From an uncultured Pseudomonadota bacterium (GTDB taxonomy: Bacteria > Pseudomonadota > Gammaproteobacteria > Methylococcales > Methylomonadaceae): a stretch of 6,212 nucleotides of DNA. Within the stretch, counting starts at the first letter, position 1. Every line of letters starts with the position of its first letter. Of the stretch, positions 4,569 to 6,212 are shown one piece after another. The stretch covers positions 1 through 6,212 of the forward strand of contig CAIVBX010000135.1 of NCBI GenBank assembly GCA_903904275.1, in the 5' to 3' direction. The translations under genes were made by a program, and so were the position numbers. The notes under the pieces were generated by a model, which saw only the letters and a program-made list of their open reading frames with translations, was not told where the DNA came from and did no database searches.

Positions 4569-5606
4569 TCAAGCCTCAAATAAATCAACATTTGTCGCGG
4601 CGACCTTTGGCGCGGTTAATCCGAAGTGTAAATAAGCGGCTGATGTCGCCACTCGTCCACGCGGGGTTCGCATAATAAAACCTTGTTGCAATAAATACGG
4701 TTCTAAGACATCTTCAATCGTGCCGCGTTCTTCGCTGATTGCCGCTGCCATCGTATCTAAGCCAACAGGACCGCCTGAAAAATTTTCAATCAGCGTTAAT
4801 AAAAATTTTCTGTCTAAACTATCAAATCCATTTCCGTCCACTTTTAACATCGTTAAGGCTTCGGCGGCGACGTTTTCCGTAATCACACCGTTGCTTTTAA
4901 CTTGTGCAAAATCGCGCACACGACGTAATAATCGGTTTGCAATGCGTGGCGTTCCGCGTGACCGTTTTGCAATTTCAAGTGCGCCTTTTGATTCAATCCC
5001 TATTTTTAAAACTTGTGCTGAACGAGTAACGATGTGGGTTAATTCTTCAATTGTATAAAAAACCAAACGTTGCACAATTCCAAAACGGTCACGCAATGGT
5101 GAAGTTAACAAACCTGCGCGTGTTGTTGCGCCAATTAACGTGAACGGCGGCAAATCAATTTTAATCGACCGCGCGGATGCACCTTCACCAATCATTAAAT
5201 CAAGCTGATAATCTTCCATTGCAGGATATAAAATTTCTTCAACAGCGGGACTTAAACGGTGAATTTCATCGATAAACAGCACGTCATGTCTTTCTAAATT
5301 CGTTAATAACGCTGCCAAATCACCTGCTTTTTCTAAAACAGGCGCGGCAGTTTGACGTAAATTCACGCCCATTTCATTCGCAATAATTAACGCTAATGTG
5401 GTTTTACCTAAACCTGGTGGACCAAAAATTAACGTGTGGTCGAGTGCTTCATCACGCGCCATCGCCGCTTTGATAAAAATATCCATTTGCGTGCGACATT
5501 CTTCTTGCCCAACGTAATCTGCTAAACGTTTGGGACGCATGGCGCGGTCTTGACCTTCTTCGCCCTGCCCCGTATTTGCAGTAATTAAACGGTCTTCTTC
5601 TATCAT
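4569..5606 (-). CDS. ruvB: Holliday junction branch migration ATPase RuvB
   Basis: This is a 345-residue AAA+ motor that forms hexameric rings on either side of a RuvA-bound Holliday junction and pumps DNA through to drive branch migration. Visible motifs in order: RPKRLADYVGQ (24-34), Walker A GPPGLGKT (62-69), Walker B LFIDEIH (110-116), sensor 1 GATTR (159-163), SPLRDRFG arginine-finger region (169-176), sensor 2 RGTPRIANRLLRRVRD (217-232), and a C-terminal winged-helix DNA-binding domain with GGPVGLDTMAAAISEE near 279-294. Length is normal for the family (E. coli 336). The start MIEEDRLI is typical, with an AAGGTG ribosome site 7 bases upstream. The ATG overlaps the ruvA stop as ATGA, so the pair is translationally coupled. 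Confidence 0.98.
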   Translation of the reverse strand: MIEEDRLITANTGQGEEGQDRAMRPKRLADYVGQEECRTQMDIFIKAAMARDEALDHTLIFGPPGLGKTTLALIIANEMGVNLRQTAAPVLEKAGDLAALLTNLERHDVLFIDEIHRLSPAVEEILYPAMEDYQLDLMIGEGASARSIKIDLPPFTLIGATTRAGLLTSPLRDRFGIVQRLVFYTIEELTHIVTRSAQVLKIGIESKGALEIAKRSRGTPRIANRLLRRVRDFAQVKSNGVITENVAAEALTMLKVDGNGFDSLDRKFLLTLIENFSGGPVGLDTMAAAISEERGTIEDVLEPYLLQQGFIMRTPRGRVATSAAYLHFGLTAPKVAATNVDLFEA

Positions 5607-6181
5607 TTCAACGCACCTTGTAACGCCAATCGAATAATCGTTTCACAATTTTTGCCTTCAGGTTGAATTGCTGAAACCATGCGGCTCGCATCTAGCGGTT
5701 TATAACCCAATGAACACAACGCACTAATCGCTTCTTCTCTCGCGTTATTTGAATTTGAAATTTGCGGCGCATTTTCCAATTTCGGTAATTTATCGCGTAA
5801 TTCCATCACCAATCGTTCTGCTGTTTTTTTGCCCACACCAGGTAATTTTACTAAAGCTGCCGTGTCATTATTTTGAATACAGGTTTGAAATTGGTCGGCA
5901 GTTTGATTCGATAAAATCGCCAACGCCATTTTTGCGCCAACACCGCTAATTTTAATCAGCGTTTTAAACATCGTTTTATCGGTTTCTGTCGAAAAACCAT
6001 ATAAGTTGTGAGCATCTTCACGAACAACCAAATGCGTTTGTAACGTAATTTCTGCGCCGATTTCAGGCAAATCATAAAATACAGTCATCGGAGCTTCAAT
6101 TTCATAACCCACGCCATTCACGTCTAACACAATAAGCGGCGGCGTTTTCAAAGCAATTTTGCCACGCAAAAATCCAATCAT
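5603..6181 (-). CDS. ruvA: Holliday junction DNA-binding protein RuvA
   Basis: This is a 192-residue protein that binds four-way junctions as a tetramer and loads RuvB. It has an N-terminal OB-fold domain starting MIGFLRGKI and including LVVREDAHNLYGF (51-63), then two helix-hairpin-helix motifs: LIKISGVGAKMALAIL (75-90) and LVKLPGVGKKTAERL (110-124). After a short linker (about 135-145) a C-terminal RuvB-contacting domain carries EEAISALCSLGYK. Domain order and length are normal. AGGA at 6190-6193 lies 8 bases before the ATG. Only 31 bases remain upstream, so a promoter or ruvC cannot be judged; one upstream frame ends in a TGA overlapping this ATG. Confidence 0.97.
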   Translation of the reverse strand: MIGFLRGKIALKTPPLIVLDVNGVGYEIEAPMTVFYDLPEIGAEITLQTHLVVREDAHNLYGFSTETDKTMFKTLIKISGVGAKMALAILSNQTADQFQTCIQNNDTAALVKLPGVGKKTAERLVMELRDKLPKLENAPQISNSNNAREEAISALCSLGYKPLDASRMVSAIQPEGKNCETIIRLALQGALK

Positions 6182-6212
6182 TTTTTTATTCCTGTTTTTA
6201 GTCGTTGTTGTG

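Noticed and set aside
4561..4577. AGGC...GCCT hairpin at the end of ruvB as a terminator
   Set aside because: The stem is only 4 pairs with a 7-base loop and overlaps the stop codon; the following sequence is T-rich but interrupted, so at most partial termination.
4720..5058. 112-residue open frame on the plus strand antisense to ruvB
   Set aside because: It is a shadow of a highly conserved gene with no start signal.

Overview
The window looks like a chromosomal segment of an AT-rich, Gram-negative, aerobic proteobacterium. A gammaproteobacterium is most likely: RuvA, RuvB, DHFR and YgfZ all read as gammaproteobacterial-type sequences, heme A synthase implies an aa3-type oxidase, and the squalene/phytoene-synthase-type protein at the left edge is of a kind known in methanotrophs, ammonia oxidisers and sulfur bacteria. 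Genus cannot be decided from the sequence alone. I see no transposase, integrase, phage gene, CRISPR array, tRNA or rRNA, and no gene whose base composition stands out.

Layout, left to right. (1) Positions 1-200 hold the first 66 codons of a minus-strand squalene-synthase-like gene that runs off the left edge, with a good sigma70-type promoter at 254-282. (2) Positions 201-583 form a very AT-rich gap with that promoter, short repeats, a weak plus-strand promoter candidate and a strong hairpin terminator. (3) Positions 584-1336 (minus) encode a 250-residue multi-pass membrane protein of an uncharacterised conserved family (resembles DUF5765). Its leader has an extended -10 promoter and a perfect inverted repeat. 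(4) Positions 1490-2338 (plus) encode an orphan radical SAM protein, divergent from (3) and overlapping tail-to-tail with (5). (5) Positions 2323-6181 are a compact minus-strand run read ruvA-ruvB-folA-ygfZ-ctaA. Its junctions are tight: ATGA overlaps at ruvA/ruvB and ygfZ/ctaA, a 13-base overlap at folA/ygfZ, and a 40-base gap at ruvB/folA.

Functionally, RuvA and RuvB move Holliday junctions during recombinational repair. FolA regenerates tetrahydrofolate, YgfZ is a folate-dependent helper of Fe-S proteins, and CtaA makes heme A for terminal oxidase. The folA-ygfZ-ctaA overlaps tie folate, Fe-S maintenance and respiratory heme together, and a radical SAM (4Fe-4S) enzyme lies immediately convergent to them.

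Most of the window is ordinary housekeeping sequence. The points most worth a second look are the uncharacterised membrane protein and its leader hairpin, a YgfZ that appears to lack a central block, a heme A synthase with Asn at a usual heme-ligand His position, and the orphan radical SAM enzyme. I found no convincing new multi-gene system.
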